Source: Prosapia bicincta | Taxonomy: Eukaryota; Arthropoda; Insecta; Hemiptera; Cercopidae | Assembly: GCA_036971475.1 (NCBI GenBank) | Contig: JBAIZL010000002.1 | Coordinates: 230,556,143-230,620,142, forward strand | Reading direction: 5' to 3' | DNA: 64,000 bases | In this document: one piece after another, positions 1 through 12,771 of the stretch | How positions within the stretch are numbered: the first letter of the stretch is position 1 | Layout of the letters: every line of letters starts with the position of its first letter | The notes under the pieces: model-generated | The model's database searches: none | What the model was told of the DNA's origin: nothing | What the model saw: the letters and a program-made list of their open reading frames with translations, nothing else | Program-made: the position numbers and the translations under genes

Positions 1-2773
1 TATCTCACTTGTAGTTATATATAATTTTTAAATTCATCGTAAACTTTAAAATGTTATTTTCTGTTGAATTATTTAGATCCATGAGAAAATAATACTATTT
101 TAACAGTTTTAAAAATAAAAGAATGTATATTTTAGTGTTTAAGTGCTACCCTTACTATCAATATAATAAGGCTACACTAACCCGAGTCAATTTTACACCC
201 TGAATCTTTTTTCCTCAGTATAAATCAGGTGAATAATTTATTACGCTTATCTCTATATAGTGCGTCCTTTATACTTTCAGTTACAATTGTGATATGATAA
301 AAATTGTTTTAGAAAATATAAAATTTATTTTTGTACTTGCAAGAGCCTAATGTTTTCAAAAATCCGTAAATTTTTGTAAATGTTTGTAGAGGAAAGAAAT
401 TTACGGCTATTGACGTCAGCTCACACACAAACGGGCCCACTGGCAAAGTCCCGAAGGTTCTAGTAGTGTAAATCTCCTCAGGTATATTCTAGGCTTTTTT
501 ATTAATAAAAAAAACACCCAACATAAAAGAGTGAGTTAATAGAATTTGTGAGTTAAAGTACATTTTTCCATTATGTTTTTCGTGTGAGTTAAAATTCGAA
601 CCAAGTTGTGTCAATTCAGTCCGAAGTATTGAAAACACATTAAACGTGAAGCTTAAACGTTATTGTGTGACGCAAAAGATAAATTTTGTATGCAGCATGA
701 TATTTTACTGTTCTCGTATTCAATTTACGTCCTAGTCCCAAGACATACTTTCCTCTATTTTACATCCATTTTTATTTTTCAGTTTTAATTAGAAAAGATT
801 TTTTGGGGAGTATTTTATTTTATCGAATTACCCTCAAATGTGAATTGAAATAGCCTACATTTTACATTGCAACTGTTTGTATTCCTTAGTGTGTGAGACT
901 TTCGGTTGAACAAATAATATATTTCCACTCAATATTTATAACTAAGTATTTTGTTTTATTTCGTTAATTTTACGTAAAATATTCATTTTTTCCATGTTTT
1001 TACGTTCATCTTTCTGAAATGAGAAAAAATAAAGGAAGGTCAAAAAGAGAGAGAAAGATATTTCTCTTAGACACAAAATACGTTACACATAATACAAAAA
1101 TTGAATGGTTCCAATGTCTGAGGATAAAGGTAAAAGAGAAAGAAAACCGCAGTCCTTAGAAAAAAGATTAAGGGATAAAAGACCCATACTTGATAATTTC
1201 GACGGACTTTATTCATACCAACTGAAAGTGAGTGGTTTTGGCAAACCTCAGCGCTCTTGACGTTTCTATCTGTTCCGATCAGCCACTAATTTGTAAGCAT
1301 ATTAGGTCAGGTTAGGTACGGTGCCTATCAAGTCAACTCACCTGATAAAATAGTAATAATTGAAAGTAAAGCAGGGCAGATGGTATCTGGTCATGCGACA
1401 GCCTGTGTCTCGCCACTGTACGGAGCACGGAATTAAACAAACTTGAGCACAAAAGCATTAAATAGCATTCAAGCAATGTTTTATAATTAGCCTCTGTTAA
1501 AATCATATCTGCTGCTTTGTCATGTTTTATTACCACAACCAGAACCGTGGCATTAAACTATTATGTAGACACGTATCCTACTCTGAATTATTCAAAAAAT
1601 ACTTTAGATTTTTATACTACTTTAAAATTACTACACTACATTAAATTTTAAAAAAGCTTTTCCTCCGTTTCCCTGAAATATTTACTATTTTTAATTAAAT
1701 TAGCCAGGGAAACATCAAAACAATACTGATCAATAAACAGTTTTGGACCTTGGCTGCAGCAACTTATTATGGACATCGGACCATCGGAGTCACATGACCC
1801 TGGACGTCCGCAGCAAGAAGTAAGAAGTAAGAAGGATTTTTAATTAAATTTTACTCGTTGTTCATGACGATCAACGAAACTTTTTTTTTTAATTTAGTAA
1901 TTTAAGACTTGCCTCAACTTTTAACGTTATAAGTCTCAAAAGTTGTAGGCTTATTTAATATATTCAAATATAAGATTTTATTTAAAATAATGCAAATTTA
2001 ACTCAATATTACACCTATTAACTCCTATTAGTAGTAAGAAGCAAAACTAGAAGAACAATTACTAATTGACTCTACAGTAACAAAAATCTGTGGCACAACA
2101 AAAAAAGAACACTAGTCCATTATGTACGGTGAAACTTAATTAATCACTTTTACATTAGTTTATGACAATCCGAACTTTAAATTTTGGAAATTTGTACAAT
2201 CTTAATGAGACAGAACATTTTCGATCGCTCCGTGACGATCTTCATCAGTATCTTTAGAGATGACGCGACTAGTCAAATTGAAACTTCCTAAATCAAAAGG
2301 GATATTATATTGTAAATAGTAACATAAACTATGATAGAGAAAAATATATGAGAGTCTACGAGAACCGATTGAATTATGACGATTGGCTAGAGTTTTACTG
2401 TTTCGTAATAGAAACTCAGCTATGATTCGTCTAAACTCACCTGATCTCTTTACAAAGTTCAGTTAGGTCCATCCCACTCCTTGGTGTCGTTAAAAAGTGG
2501 GTCCACTGCCAGCTAGATGACGCCAAGTTTCCTGCAGAAAACCTTATTTCAATTGTGAGTCTTTCTTAAGGACAAAATTTTCATTGTAATTGTATTCATC
2601 TTTTTCAGGTACACAGTATTTTCCTAAAATGTTCGAAATGTGCAGGAGTGCAGAGAAAGGGGATTTGAAGTTAACGCCCCCCCCCCTCCTGAGAAAGACT
2701 ATAATTTTTATGAAATCTTTCAAATACTAAGCAAATATTTAAAATTTGCAAGTTTAACAACAAATTTCATATA
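1..2773. other. AT-rich intergenic DNA, no gene seen
   Basis: No convincing coding exon, RNA gene or transposon end is visible. The one local signal is a perfect CRE-type palindrome TGACGTCA at 411-418, in a slightly GC-richer patch (400-480). Open frames here are short and uncharacteristic. A C-run sits near 2677-2689. Confidence 0.5.
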
Positions 2774-3430
2774 CAGTATAGTCTCGATAATTCGAGGTAG
2801 GGTGGGACCCTAGACCCCCTCGTATTACACGGAATTAGGTTCCTGTACATTAGAAAAACAGGCTCGAAATATGTTTATATATCTTTATTGATTACAGTAC
2901 TTGCATCAATTAATGTTGCTTTGGAATACATTGTCCATCACGGTTGCTACATTTTTTGGAAAACGTTGTTATGTGTCTTATACGTTTGCTTATCCGATCC
3001 TTTTCGTGCTACGGTGTCCCCTAGACGTTTTAGCAGAAGCACATCTGTTAGCGCGGTGCCTCTCTGTTGTTCAGTATAGCGTAGAGCAGTTTCCAAGGCG
3101 GTCGTTCCTTCACCGTGACTAATTTTTCCCTTCTTGTACTATCTCGGTAGAACCTTCATCTATAGTCTTGTCATCACTGCCTTCAGTAGTTTTTTTTTAC
3201 CATTTCAATAATCGTAACATCTAATGTCACAAATTTTAAACATCGAAATTTTTAAAACCTAGAAGTTTCTTGATAAGAAATGCTACATCTGTTTCTTCTT
3301 GTGGATCAATAACACAGTCAACAGTTTTATTATAACTGAGGATTTCAAGTAATTCGACGAATTCCTTGACGTTTCTTCTTTTATTTTGTTCCACAATTTG
3401 ACTATACAGTACTCACTTAACTGTAATTTT
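2774..3430 (-). pseudogene. pogo/Tigger transposon remnant, C-terminal transposase part and one terminus
   Basis: A terminus starting CAGTATAGTCTCGATAATTC follows a TA dinucleotide at 2772-2773, as expected for Tc1/mariner/pogo elements. Read on the minus strand, about 3040-3420 gives a degraded acidic region followed by TALETALRYTEQQRGTALTD and a basic stretch with LLLKRLGDTVARK. This resembles the C-terminal tail of Tigger (jerky/CENP-B-like) transposases, where a 'YLEQQ...LLLRRWRD' block precedes the stop. Stops and frameshifts interrupt it and the DDE core is not visible. The family call rests on remembered family resemblance; the other terminus was not found. Confidence 0.5.
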
Positions 3431-5964
3431 AGCTTTCTTCGCCTTCAGTCGCTTTGAAGAGAGATTGTGAAAGGTAATCTGTGTTTTTCTTCTCGATACA
3501 TTCCAGAACCCACCGATGCATAGGCTGGATTAGGCTCGTAACATTTGTAGGAAGATATAAAGCACGGTAGTTTCAAACTCTGATTAGAAAATTCAAATTT
3601 ATAATTATAACATAGTTTTCGTATAAAACGAGTTGACGGTAATCATCGAGCCATTAATAAAGCCATAATATGAGTACAATGTATGTAGAAGATTTAAATT
3701 TTTCGTATTCTAATTTAACAATGGCAGCTTATTTGAGATAAAATTTCTGAGAGCGTCTTAATAGATAGCTATGGTTTCTGTAAATGACGTAATCGCTAAA
3801 ACAGAGGGTGAAACTCTTCAAGTACTTTAGGAAGAAGTCTCATGGACTAAATTATTTCTGCGAAGAATTATAGTTTGTGAAAATGAAATGTTAAAGTTGG
3901 CTTTTAAGACATTGTTAAATTTTACTATTCTTTAACCTGATTTCTACAACAAATAATAAACTATTTAGCTAAATTTGACCTTCATTAGGTACTCTTTAAA
4001 TTTTAAATGTACTTGAATTAAGAATAAATTTAGTACTTATTTTGTCAATGTGTATCTAATTTTAAGCGTTAGAAAGTCTTTAAATGACATTTTACTTCAA
4101 CAATTTTTTGTTGGGGAATGAATAGCCCCCAGTCCGCCCTTCGGAATGTCAAAGTCCAAACCCGCCTCACCAGAAATAATTTCTGGCTGCTCTTCTGCAT
4201 ATGTGGAGATGTTGTACATTTATCAGACTGCTGACCTACGTTTCTACAAAGTTTGTTCGCGACTTTTATATGGAACAGATCCTAAGCAGAAGGAGCTTCT
4301 AGTCCTACTTTAACATTGCCCGTCAGTCTGTTGACCCCGTTTTATTCCTTTAAAGAAACATCAGGAGGTGAAGAATAAAGTTTTCACACTAACTACAGAT
4401 GATTGAAATTCAGATAAACCCTAAATGAAATTCTACTGTTATAATAATGTATGTAATTAATACCAGGATATTGGAAACACACAACAAATTTGTATTTAAT
4501 AAAGCGTTGTTAGCGTAGGTGAGGGTGGGAAAGGGCGCGAAGTGAAGTGGTCTCGATGCGTTATCGCGAGATCTGGACACGCGAGACTTGAGTCACCCGC
4601 ACGAGTCGTAAAACTCGAAAACTATTGATTGTGTCCAGCTCAGCACGCACCTCTTGTGCGGCTATTGTGACTTATTGTGTGAAATAGTTCGATTAAACCG
4701 AAAAGTAAACAGTGAAAATCGCCACCTACTACGGCACGAAGAAGAATTATAGAAATAGGCCACGTAGAGAACAGAACATTATTCCTGAAGAAACGTAAAT
4801 TCAACAATTGCTGTTTCGTCAATAGTGATCGAATATTTTCTCTAAAATAAGTGAAAGCAATTTAAGTGAGCAAATTTGGTCTCATGGTTTTTTTTAATGG
4901 AGCATATGACATTGACGTATAAAATGAAATTATATAAAAAAAACTGAAGAAGATAAAAGAACTTTACGTAGAGAAGGTAATGAAAAGGCAGCTCTATTTA
5001 TCCCAGATCCCTGATCTATTTCAGATATGCGAAAATACTAAAGCGATGCCATAATTTTCCCTTCTTTCAATACCAGAGGATACTTTTGCTCTTTCCTTGG
5101 TCCTACCTACTTTCATATACCTCCCTCCAACAACCTTTCCTTATCCTTCTTCTTACAAGGAGGTGTAACGAGTACACTCCTCTTTCTGACCCAGTAGAGA
5201 GTAGGCTATTATAGGTACGTGACTCTCCCCATACGATACCAGGGTGTTTCATATGATACTGCTAGTAGCCTATACTAGGAGGATCCTATGTTCCTAACCT
5301 AGTTTTACGATTATTAATAGTTCTTTTCTATATACTAAGCGATAATAGTCACATTGGCAAGTCGGCCTAAAATTACAAAAAACATAAATTAAAAACCTGT
5401 CTATGGAGAGGGCAAAAATTCAAATTGAATACGTAATTATTTAAAAAGGCTGTGATTTACACTAAAAAGAACAGAAAGGCTAGGAGCAAAAAAATAAATC
5501 AGGAAATATTTGATAACATATGCATCATGTATTAAAACCAATTATAATAAGGGAGGCACGGGACAGATGTTTGAAGAGATTACTTAAAAGTGAAAACGAC
5601 GTTTATATATTCACTATTATGTTTTCACATGTAGTAAAATATTAAGTTGTTACTCAAAGCTCTTAGCATCGGTGCTTAATCGTCGGAGTTTAAAAACAAC
5701 AATTGCCAAAGGAGTCAAAATTTTACAGATAAAATTTGAGAGATGTCTTACTAAAGGAAGGTATAGCTCTTTAAAAAAGTTAACAATAAACAATCTGCCT
5801 TCATAAGGATAATATAAATGAATGAAATTATTACTCTAAAACGAAAGAGTCTTGTAGCTCTTAAGCTCTTGTAGCTCGTAATAAGGCTGACTTTTGTTTT
5901 ATAGGCCTATATCTAAAAGAAACAGTTGGAATGACGTGGCACATAAGAAAGCCTATTCTCACTG
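3431..5964. other. Intergenic DNA with a GC-rich patch at 4500-4660
   Basis: No gene recognised. The stretch 4500-4660 is far richer in G+C and CpG than its surroundings (it includes a gcgcgaag motif and repeated cgcgag). It could be an old promoter/5' UTR or a transposon leader, but no open frame supports either. Around 4120-4320 another higher-GC patch has no recognisable reading frame. Confidence 0.35.
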
Positions 5965-6890
5965 GAGTAGAACCCCTGTAATTCGTCACCCTCTGTAATT
6001 CGTTACCCTATTCGTCACAATAATAACAAACATCGTCTGCAAGTCTACTCTGCCCATCCTTACTCTGCCAAGTCTACTAAAGCACCACCCATCAGATGAG
6101 TCCCATACCAGACATTAGTTTTTCGAATACTGAAAAAATCTCTCAATAAATTCTTTGTTCTCACACAACTCATTCACGTATAAAATATAGAAGTCTTCAG
6201 TAATCGACTGACCACAGCATGTTGACAACGTTCAATTGGATTATAAGTTACACTGTAGTTTATACAAATTATATTCCACAGATCAGTTTTGGTTTCCCTT
6301 CTTCATTTTTTAATTTTTTCCGGTTGTACGAAGGGGAAATGTCTAAGCGTGGTAATTACAAAACTTTAACGTTGGTTGATGCTTAAGTGTGACACTCTAC
6401 AACGGTTATAAAAAGATAGAGTGTGGTTGAGCTATCGTTAAAATTCGGGGTTCCTAGAACGACCTTAAATGATATCATGTAAGTAGCAATAAAACTGAAG
6501 AGTTCATGACAAATATGAAAGTTTCCGCGGGAGAAGTTAACAAACGGGAAAAGATGACAACCATTCACATTCAACTCGTTTATGCGATGCCCATCTGCTT
6601 CTCACAACAACGAAGTCAAGGTATTCCACTAAGCGGCCCAATTTTAATTCAGAAACTTTAATTAACCTACTGTACACGAACTATACTAGTGCTTTTATAG
6701 TGTTGTGAAATAGTGTTGCATTTTTCAACCGACGTAAATCATGTAAGTACAACGTTAATTACATTGCATACCTATTTACGTACTATGTTTACCCACAGTT
6801 ACATGTTAATTTTCACTACCGTAATTTGTCTTTTTCTCGAATTCGTCACCCCCTCTGTCCTAAACGTGACGAATTAGAGGGGTTCTACTG
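5965..6890. mobile_element. Tigger/pogo-like MITE (926 bp) with TA target duplication
   Basis: The right end reads (inverted) CAGTAGAACCCCTCTAATTC. The left end at 5965 reads GAGTAGAACCCCTGTAATTC with one change in the first base pair of the terminus. Both ends repeat the phrase 'attcgtcac' internally, and TA flanks the right end at 6891-6892. No transposase frame is visible inside. The interior looks unique, so it is probably a non-autonomous or internally deleted pogo-type element. Confidence 0.6.
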
Positions 6891-6954
6891 TATACAGTAA
6901 AATAGGCATTTTTAATAAATTTCTATTTCATTAAGAAATTTTGTCCCTTAAATA

Positions 6955-8122
6955 CAGTAAACTCTAGATTATCCGTGGGCGGATTAACCGGTTTGCGGAT
7001 TATCCGGGGTCTGCCATTGTTTTACAAATATCCAATTTTTATTCCAATCAGATTCATGTATTTAAATTTCCAAACGGTGAATTACGACGTAAATACATAT
7101 AAGGCATAATAGAAGGTAAGATGAAGGGAATAGATATGTAAATATGTACGTACTAATTTTTACATTGAAAGGGAAGCACCCCGACGCTGGCCAGCGAAAT
7201 AAAAGGGGCGAGCAGACTACTGTATATAAGAGACAATGACAAAATGCTTGGACGCCCGAAAACCTAATGTGTATCATAAGATAGATTATAAACAAATGTC
7301 AGCTAATCTCGGCTATAAATAGTCTAGGACGTGACATATGCATTATCCATGTCTGTCATATTCATTATCGATCTTAATGACTTTGTGACACACGTGACAC
7401 AAGTAGACACTGTGCGACAAAATGGTTCTCAAGAAACTTAGATCGCACATTAAAGGGAAGCACCCCGACGCTGGCCAGCGAAATAAAAGGGGCGAGCAGA
7501 CTACTGTATATAAGAGACAATGACAAAATGCTTGGACGCCCGAAAACCTAAACCTAATGTGTATCATAAGATTGTAAACAATTGTCAGCTAATCTCGGCT
7601 ATAAATAGTCTAGGACGTGACATATGCATGTATGTGATTTACATTATCGATCTTTATGGCTTTGTGACACACGTGACACAAGTAGACACTGTGCGGCAAA
7701 ATGGTTCTCAAGACACTTAGATCGCACATTAAAGCTAAATCAATGCTCACAAAAATACAGACTAAAGTGACTGATTTTTTTGTTAAGAAGTGAAAGTATT
7801 ATATGTAAAGGAAATTACATATGTACATACATACTTACTTTTGACATATACTTATGTACGTATTGTAAATAGTTAGACATATAAATGTACATGTTATAAT
7901 CCGTCAAATACATCGACATTTTAAATTATTTTCTGTATTTATTTTGTCCTCTGAAGATTATTTGTGAATTGCATTAACCGGGGTTATTATTTGTGTAACT
8001 TATGGTATAATAATCGATTATCGATCGTTTTGAGTATTCTTTGTTCATAGCGGATTATCCGGGGAATTCGTTATCCGGCGTTGCCGGGCCGCCCTATTCC
8101 ACGGATAATCGGGAGTTTACTG
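6955..8122. mobile_element. Tigger-like MITE, copy 1, with internal tandem duplication
   Basis: Terminal inverted repeats start CAGTAAACTC and continue ..GATTATCCGTGG; TA lies on both sides (6953-6954, 8123-8124). The TIR style (CAGT..CCC..TATCCGTGG) resembles the Tigger/MER2 branch of pogo. A second copy, inverted and shorter, lies at 35107-35973. This copy is about 300 bp longer because an internal ~280-bp segment is present twice (7168-7451 and 7452-7730). The internal unit contains a short frame with LRSHIKGKHPDA, faintly like a BED/zinc-finger tail, but there is no intact transposase. Confidence 0.75.
7168..7730. repeat. ~280-bp direct tandem duplication inside the MITE
   Basis: Two head-to-tail copies begin with aaagggaagcaccccgacgc (7168 and 7452). 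They run through the phrases gcttggacgcccgaaaacc and gacacacgtgacacaagtag to gatcgcacatt. They differ by a few substitutions and small indels, so the duplication postdates the family's origin: the related element in the Tim17 intron has a single unit. Confidence 0.85.
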
Positions 8123-8324
8123 TATTTAAGTAAGGATAGACTACTTATTGTAATTTATCACATAGTAAAACACAAGTAAAATGATTGAAATCGGAATTTT
8201 TAAATTTCTTTTATAAACGTTTGCTCCTTGAATCATTTTTGGAAGTAAACAAATATACAATTAATTCCATATTTTACTTGAGGTAGTAGTTTACACTTAT
8301 ACACTTGGACTTAAACTATTAATA

Positions 8325-8480
8325 TGTGACACTTGCCTATAGTATCAGGTGATACTAAGTAGGTAGCTGAGTAGAGCTAAGTAGGTAGCACAATGGAACA
8401 TATCTCCCGAAGCGGAAGTGACACTAATACGCAAGTATCACTTATTAATATATGTGCAAGTAAATAAGTGTAAACAAGTA
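8325..8480 (+). repeat. Degenerate copy of the palindrome-4 / hammerhead-like repeat
   Basis: The segment cttgcctatagta..., then caatggaacatatctcccgaag, then gcaagtatcacttatt follows in order the landmarks of the arms of the 20553-20774 palindrome (glue phrases 'gcctatagtag', 'acatctcccgaaac', 'agtgctac'). The hammerhead-like core is mutated. It lies on the + strand as a single arm. Confidence 0.4.
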
Positions 8481-10440
8481 TATACTACTTTGAAAATATA
8501 CTGCGCGGTTTTTATTCCGTTTAACCTTTAAATCCTCAAATTATAAATGTAAAGCTTTTGGTCAATCTAAATAAATATTCTGATGACACGATGACGTTGA
8601 AAAATGTAAGTAAAAAATTCTAATATAGAAGGGAATAAGCGTGACATTTTTGAGGTGGAGAGTATTGAAAAGTAAACTTTTCGTTAATCTGGTATGAAAA
8701 GCATTGCCGTAGGTGAGCGGAGGGTTGAACTCACATGGGAATTGCCAGGGGTGGGTCCAAATACGAGCAAGCATAACATTATTAGGCCGTAGAAAGTTTT
8801 TCAGTCATGCGATCCATCATTATTATCGGGACACACAGGCCTGCAATGTATAGCTTCTTTTGCGAAACAACTATTTTGGTGGACAAAGAGAATTCAGTTA
8901 TGTCACAGATAATGTTTCTTGATTATTTGAAAAATAATTTATCTGTTTATCTCTTGCGGTAGGCTACAGATTTAATTTTCATATTTAATTTTGCTTTGTT
9001 AAACTACAGAGTTGTAATTTATTCATTTTACTTTATTTTTTCTGTACTTCTAACAGAATTTGTGTATCGACTACGTACTAAAATCGATAATTTATGATTA
9101 ATTTCCTTTATACATTTTATAATAGTTGGTTAATTTATATCAATAAATAGCAAAAGTATAAACCATTTCTGATTTGTATTCTAATTTCTACTCTGTTAAC
9201 TACTGAAATTGGCCAAATACTTTCTTTTCTAGTTATTTCACTAGATATATGTGAATTTTATAAAAATAAAAAAACGAGACCAAACAATTTATCTGAGATC
9301 TATATATATATTTTAAAATCACTAGAATCTCTCTAATCCGAATCGATAGGACCAAGATAAGCTTTGAAATATCTGTAAAAAAAAGTTTTAAAATAGATTT
9401 AATTTAAATAGATGATTTCTCAATACTACAAGTCAAGTCTATTTCTTAGTCTTAGAATTTGGTTTAGGATTAATAAAACAAAATTAAATGATTCATTGAA
9501 AAAATTATTAGTTGTAGACTACTAAAAATTTATGATTCAATTATTATAATTATTATAAAGTGTAAACAAGAAATACCGTGGAAATAATGTGAAAACTCTA
9601 CAGGCCTGTAAGAAACTATAAAATGAGACTACAGTACTGTTCTGGCAACAATAATTATTATAAGCCTGTAAACTCTAAGAGTTTCATATTGTAGATGACT
9701 TGTTTTAAGAAATATTAACGTTATTAGACCTATTAATAGATGCCTTGAGGCCAGCAGTAGATTCAAATACCGTCGTCAGTATAATTTGTTTTTTATAAAA
9801 TTGCTTATGTTATCGAAATTACTCTTGATCGTCAGTTTTGTGCAAAAATGTCCAAATTCTTTCTGATTGTTCTCCAGACAGAATTTGTTTTCCCACTTGT
9901 AGGCCTAATTACCAGGGAACATTAATTAATGTTTCACCAGCACCGCTGCGAAAGAAATCGGAGTTTCTGTTGCTTGTTACAGTCACTCTTACGTAACCTA
10001 CAAATCCACTTGAACGCCTATCTTAATAGAATAAAGCATATGCACTTACTAAAAAAAGCTCTACATTTATTTGTACACTTATCGGTAGAAGTATCAAGTG
10101 AAAGAAAAAAACACTCATAAATTGTCCAGGTAAAGCGATTAGCTTCCCATAAAAGCAGCTGAGTTACGACATAAGTAACCTTCTGTAGGCAAGTGGACCT
10201 TCTCAGGCCAACATACAGATAGGGTTATTTTTTAGTTTAAAGACCACCATTGTCAGTATAACTATTATCAATTACGAAGAATAGGAAAGGGTTATAGGTA
10301 GGGTCATAAAATGTGGTAAAGGATAAGTTATAGACAGAGTCGTGGCCTGGAGGGTCGCATGCATAAATAGGGTCTTTAGCATCGTCGTAAGGTAGTATCC
10401 CGTTACACCCCCTTGTAAACAGAAATATAAGGGAGGTTAG
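8481..10440. other. AT-rich intergenic DNA, no gene seen
   Basis: No exon, transposon end or RNA gene could be supported. From about 10120 the composition becomes less AT-rich and leads into the 50-bp tandem array; that flank (10130-10800) does not resemble any family I recognise. Confidence 0.4.
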
Positions 10441-10590
10441 ATGGAATTAGGTAAGACTAAGGAAAAGCCATTCATTCGCTGGGATCTAAAATGGAATTAG
10501 GTAAGACTAAGGAAAAGCCATTCATTCGCTGGGATCTAAAATGGAATTAGGTAAGACTAAGGAAAAGCCATTCATTCGCTGGGATCTAAA
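10441..10590. repeat. Perfect 50-bp tandem repeat, three units
   Basis: Three head-to-tail copies of a 50-bp unit begin atggaattaggtaagactaa and end gggatctaaa, at 10441-10490, 10491-10540 and 10541-10590, with no differences between them. The identity implies very recent expansion or an assembly-sensitive locus. The unit length is not a multiple of three and no frame runs through. Confidence 0.95.
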
Positions 10591-11737
10591 ATAGGGGAAA
10601 TTATAGTATCCATGGTGAAGAGGGGTGTCTACACGCAACCCCTATCTGGTGAATATATTCTACAACTACACTACGGGTGTAGTGACATGACTCTCGAGGC
10701 AGCTTCTCGGGACCAGAGGGAGCTTTGTAGATCTAAATAGCCAGATAAAATCGAGATGTTCTGAATAAGTCAATAGCGAACGGATGTAGATGAACTCCCT
10801 CATCTGCCGCTCTTACACAACGCTCCTTTTTGAAAAACATTCTATACAAATTGTGCATATTTTGGCACTAACCAATTCTTTATTCATGGCCAAGGCAGCT
10901 ACACCTTCAGATTTAATCATGAAAGTTGAGGAATTTTACCCATTCCTAATAATATTTCAAAGATAAGTATGCAACAATATTCGTTTTAATCTCAGAAAAA
11001 TGTTATACCACTATTAGAAGTTTATTTGATAAGTTTTGTTCAATATTTAACACTTTAGAGTTAAAATATGTGAAATTTATTACTGATTTTAATATAAAAT
11101 TGTTTCGTTTCAAAACAATTAGTTTTAAAGATTGTTAGAAGTGTAGTTACCACGGGCTATATACCACTATTGATAAAACAGTAATGAAAATTTTATCATT
11201 TACCAATATTTTAAATATTTCTAATTATTTATTCATGTTTACCATTTTTAATAACCTGTTTTCTCTTTCAATATAATTGATCTTACAAAGTCTCTGTACA
11301 TTTTTTTCTCTCATTGATGTTTTATTTATTTTCGTTAATTATCACTACTGCGTTTCATTATTTTCACAGTTGTAGTATTATCACACAGTATTACGTACCA
11401 TTGAAATTTCGTCAATATAAGCATTAGTTGATTAAGAATTTATGGTTTTTATAAGTAAATAATTTTATTGAAATATTTTAAGATTTCAATTCTACTGAGT
11501 TGTCTTTAGTAGCCTACATTCAACGACTTTTACTAATTATTTAGAAGTTACTTTAAGGAATATTTAAAAAAAACTCTATTGTTTGTTTATTATTTATTTC
11601 AAGGACGTGATGATGATAATTTCAAGGACGTAGGTATTAATATGTGTAATCTAGGCTTACAGTAAAATGTTTCAGTAGTGTTTGAGTTGGAAATGAAAAT
11701 ACAGTATAATAATTCAAACGTGTCAGCCAAATCTGTA

Positions 11738-12309
11738 GTAGGCTACTCTCACTTTCGGCTAATGTTTACAGTAGGCTACTCTTACTTTCGGCTAATGTTT
11801 ACAGTAGGCTACTCTTACTTTCGGCTAATGTTTGCAGTAGGCTACTCTTACTTTCGGCTAATGTTTACAATAGGCTACTTATACTTTCGGCTAATGTTTA
11901 CAGTAGGCTACTCTTACTTTCGGCTAATGTTTACAGTAGGCTACTCTTACTTTCGGCTAATGTTTACAGAAGGCTACTCTTACTTTCGGCTAATGTTTAC
12001 AGTAGGCTACTCTTACTTTCGGCTAATGTTTACAGTAGGCTACTCTTACTTTCGGCTAATGTTTACAGTAGGCTACTCTTACTTTCGGCTAATGTTTACA
12101 GTAGGCAACTCTTACTTTCGGCTAATGTTTACAGTAGGCTACTCTTACTTTCGGCTAATGTTTACAGTAGGCTACTCTTACTTTCGGCTAATGTTTACAG
12201 AAGGCTACTCTTACTTTCGGCTAATGTTTACAGTAGGCTACTCTTACTTTCGGCTAATGTTTACAGTAGGCTACTCTTACTTTCGGCTAATGTTTATAGT
12301 AGGCAACTT
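11738..12309 (+). repeat. 33-bp minisatellite, 17 full units, open in one + frame
   Basis: Unit gtaggctactcttacttt followed by cggctaatgtttaca, repeated 17 times with a partial 18th unit. Because 33 is a multiple of three and the unit has no stop in this frame, an apparent 211-residue frame (11678-12313) results, of 11-residue repeats VGYSYFRLMFT. Variants are sparse: units 1, 3, 5, 8, 12, 15 and 17 carry substitutions (for example E at the first position in units 8 and 15). A second frame is also open across the unit, so openness reflects period and composition. I see no promoter or splice context and treat it as non-coding. Confidence 0.93.
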
Positions 12310-12757
12310 ATAAATATTTATAAGTTTTTTCTTCCTATTTTCTTCATTCGTAATACTTTCAAGCTTTAATTTAACAATGAACTTAATGAAGTTGTACGAG
12401 TAAGATGTTCAACCCTAATTAAATTTTGTATTAATTTAACAGTGTTTACAGTTAGGCCTATAAAAAACCTCTGTAACGGCCTTAGAATAAATTATCTTTA
12501 TTTTACAAAAGAAAATGTATTGAAAAATACTCACCGCCGAACATTGCGAAAATTCTTTGTATGTAATTGTCTAAATTTGTTTATTTCAGTAAGAAAGGCG
12601 TTTTACTTGTTTACTTCTTTTAGACGTAGCTAGACCATTAGTATCTTTATTTTTGTTTTTTCATCATCCATGAATTTTTTTTTAGAAGTAGTAAATGTTA
12701 CCTACCTGAGAATTTCTTTGTATATAAGACTAATTTCATGTATAGTTAGTCTATTTT

Positions 12758-12771
12758 ACTTTTTATTTTAA
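12758..12771. repeat. Left target-site duplication of the 12772 LINE
   Basis: The 14-bp sequence actttttattttaa is repeated exactly at 13143-13156, flanking the truncated LINE. Confidence 0.85.

Noticed and set aside
4500..4900. LTR of an LTR retrotransposon
   Set aside because: No second copy, no TG...CA ends with duplication, and no gag/pol nearby.
11678..12313. 211-residue repetitive frame as a structural protein gene
   Set aside because: A 33-bp tandem unit without stops gives long open frames automatically; no promoter, splice or non-repeat conserved part supports a gene.
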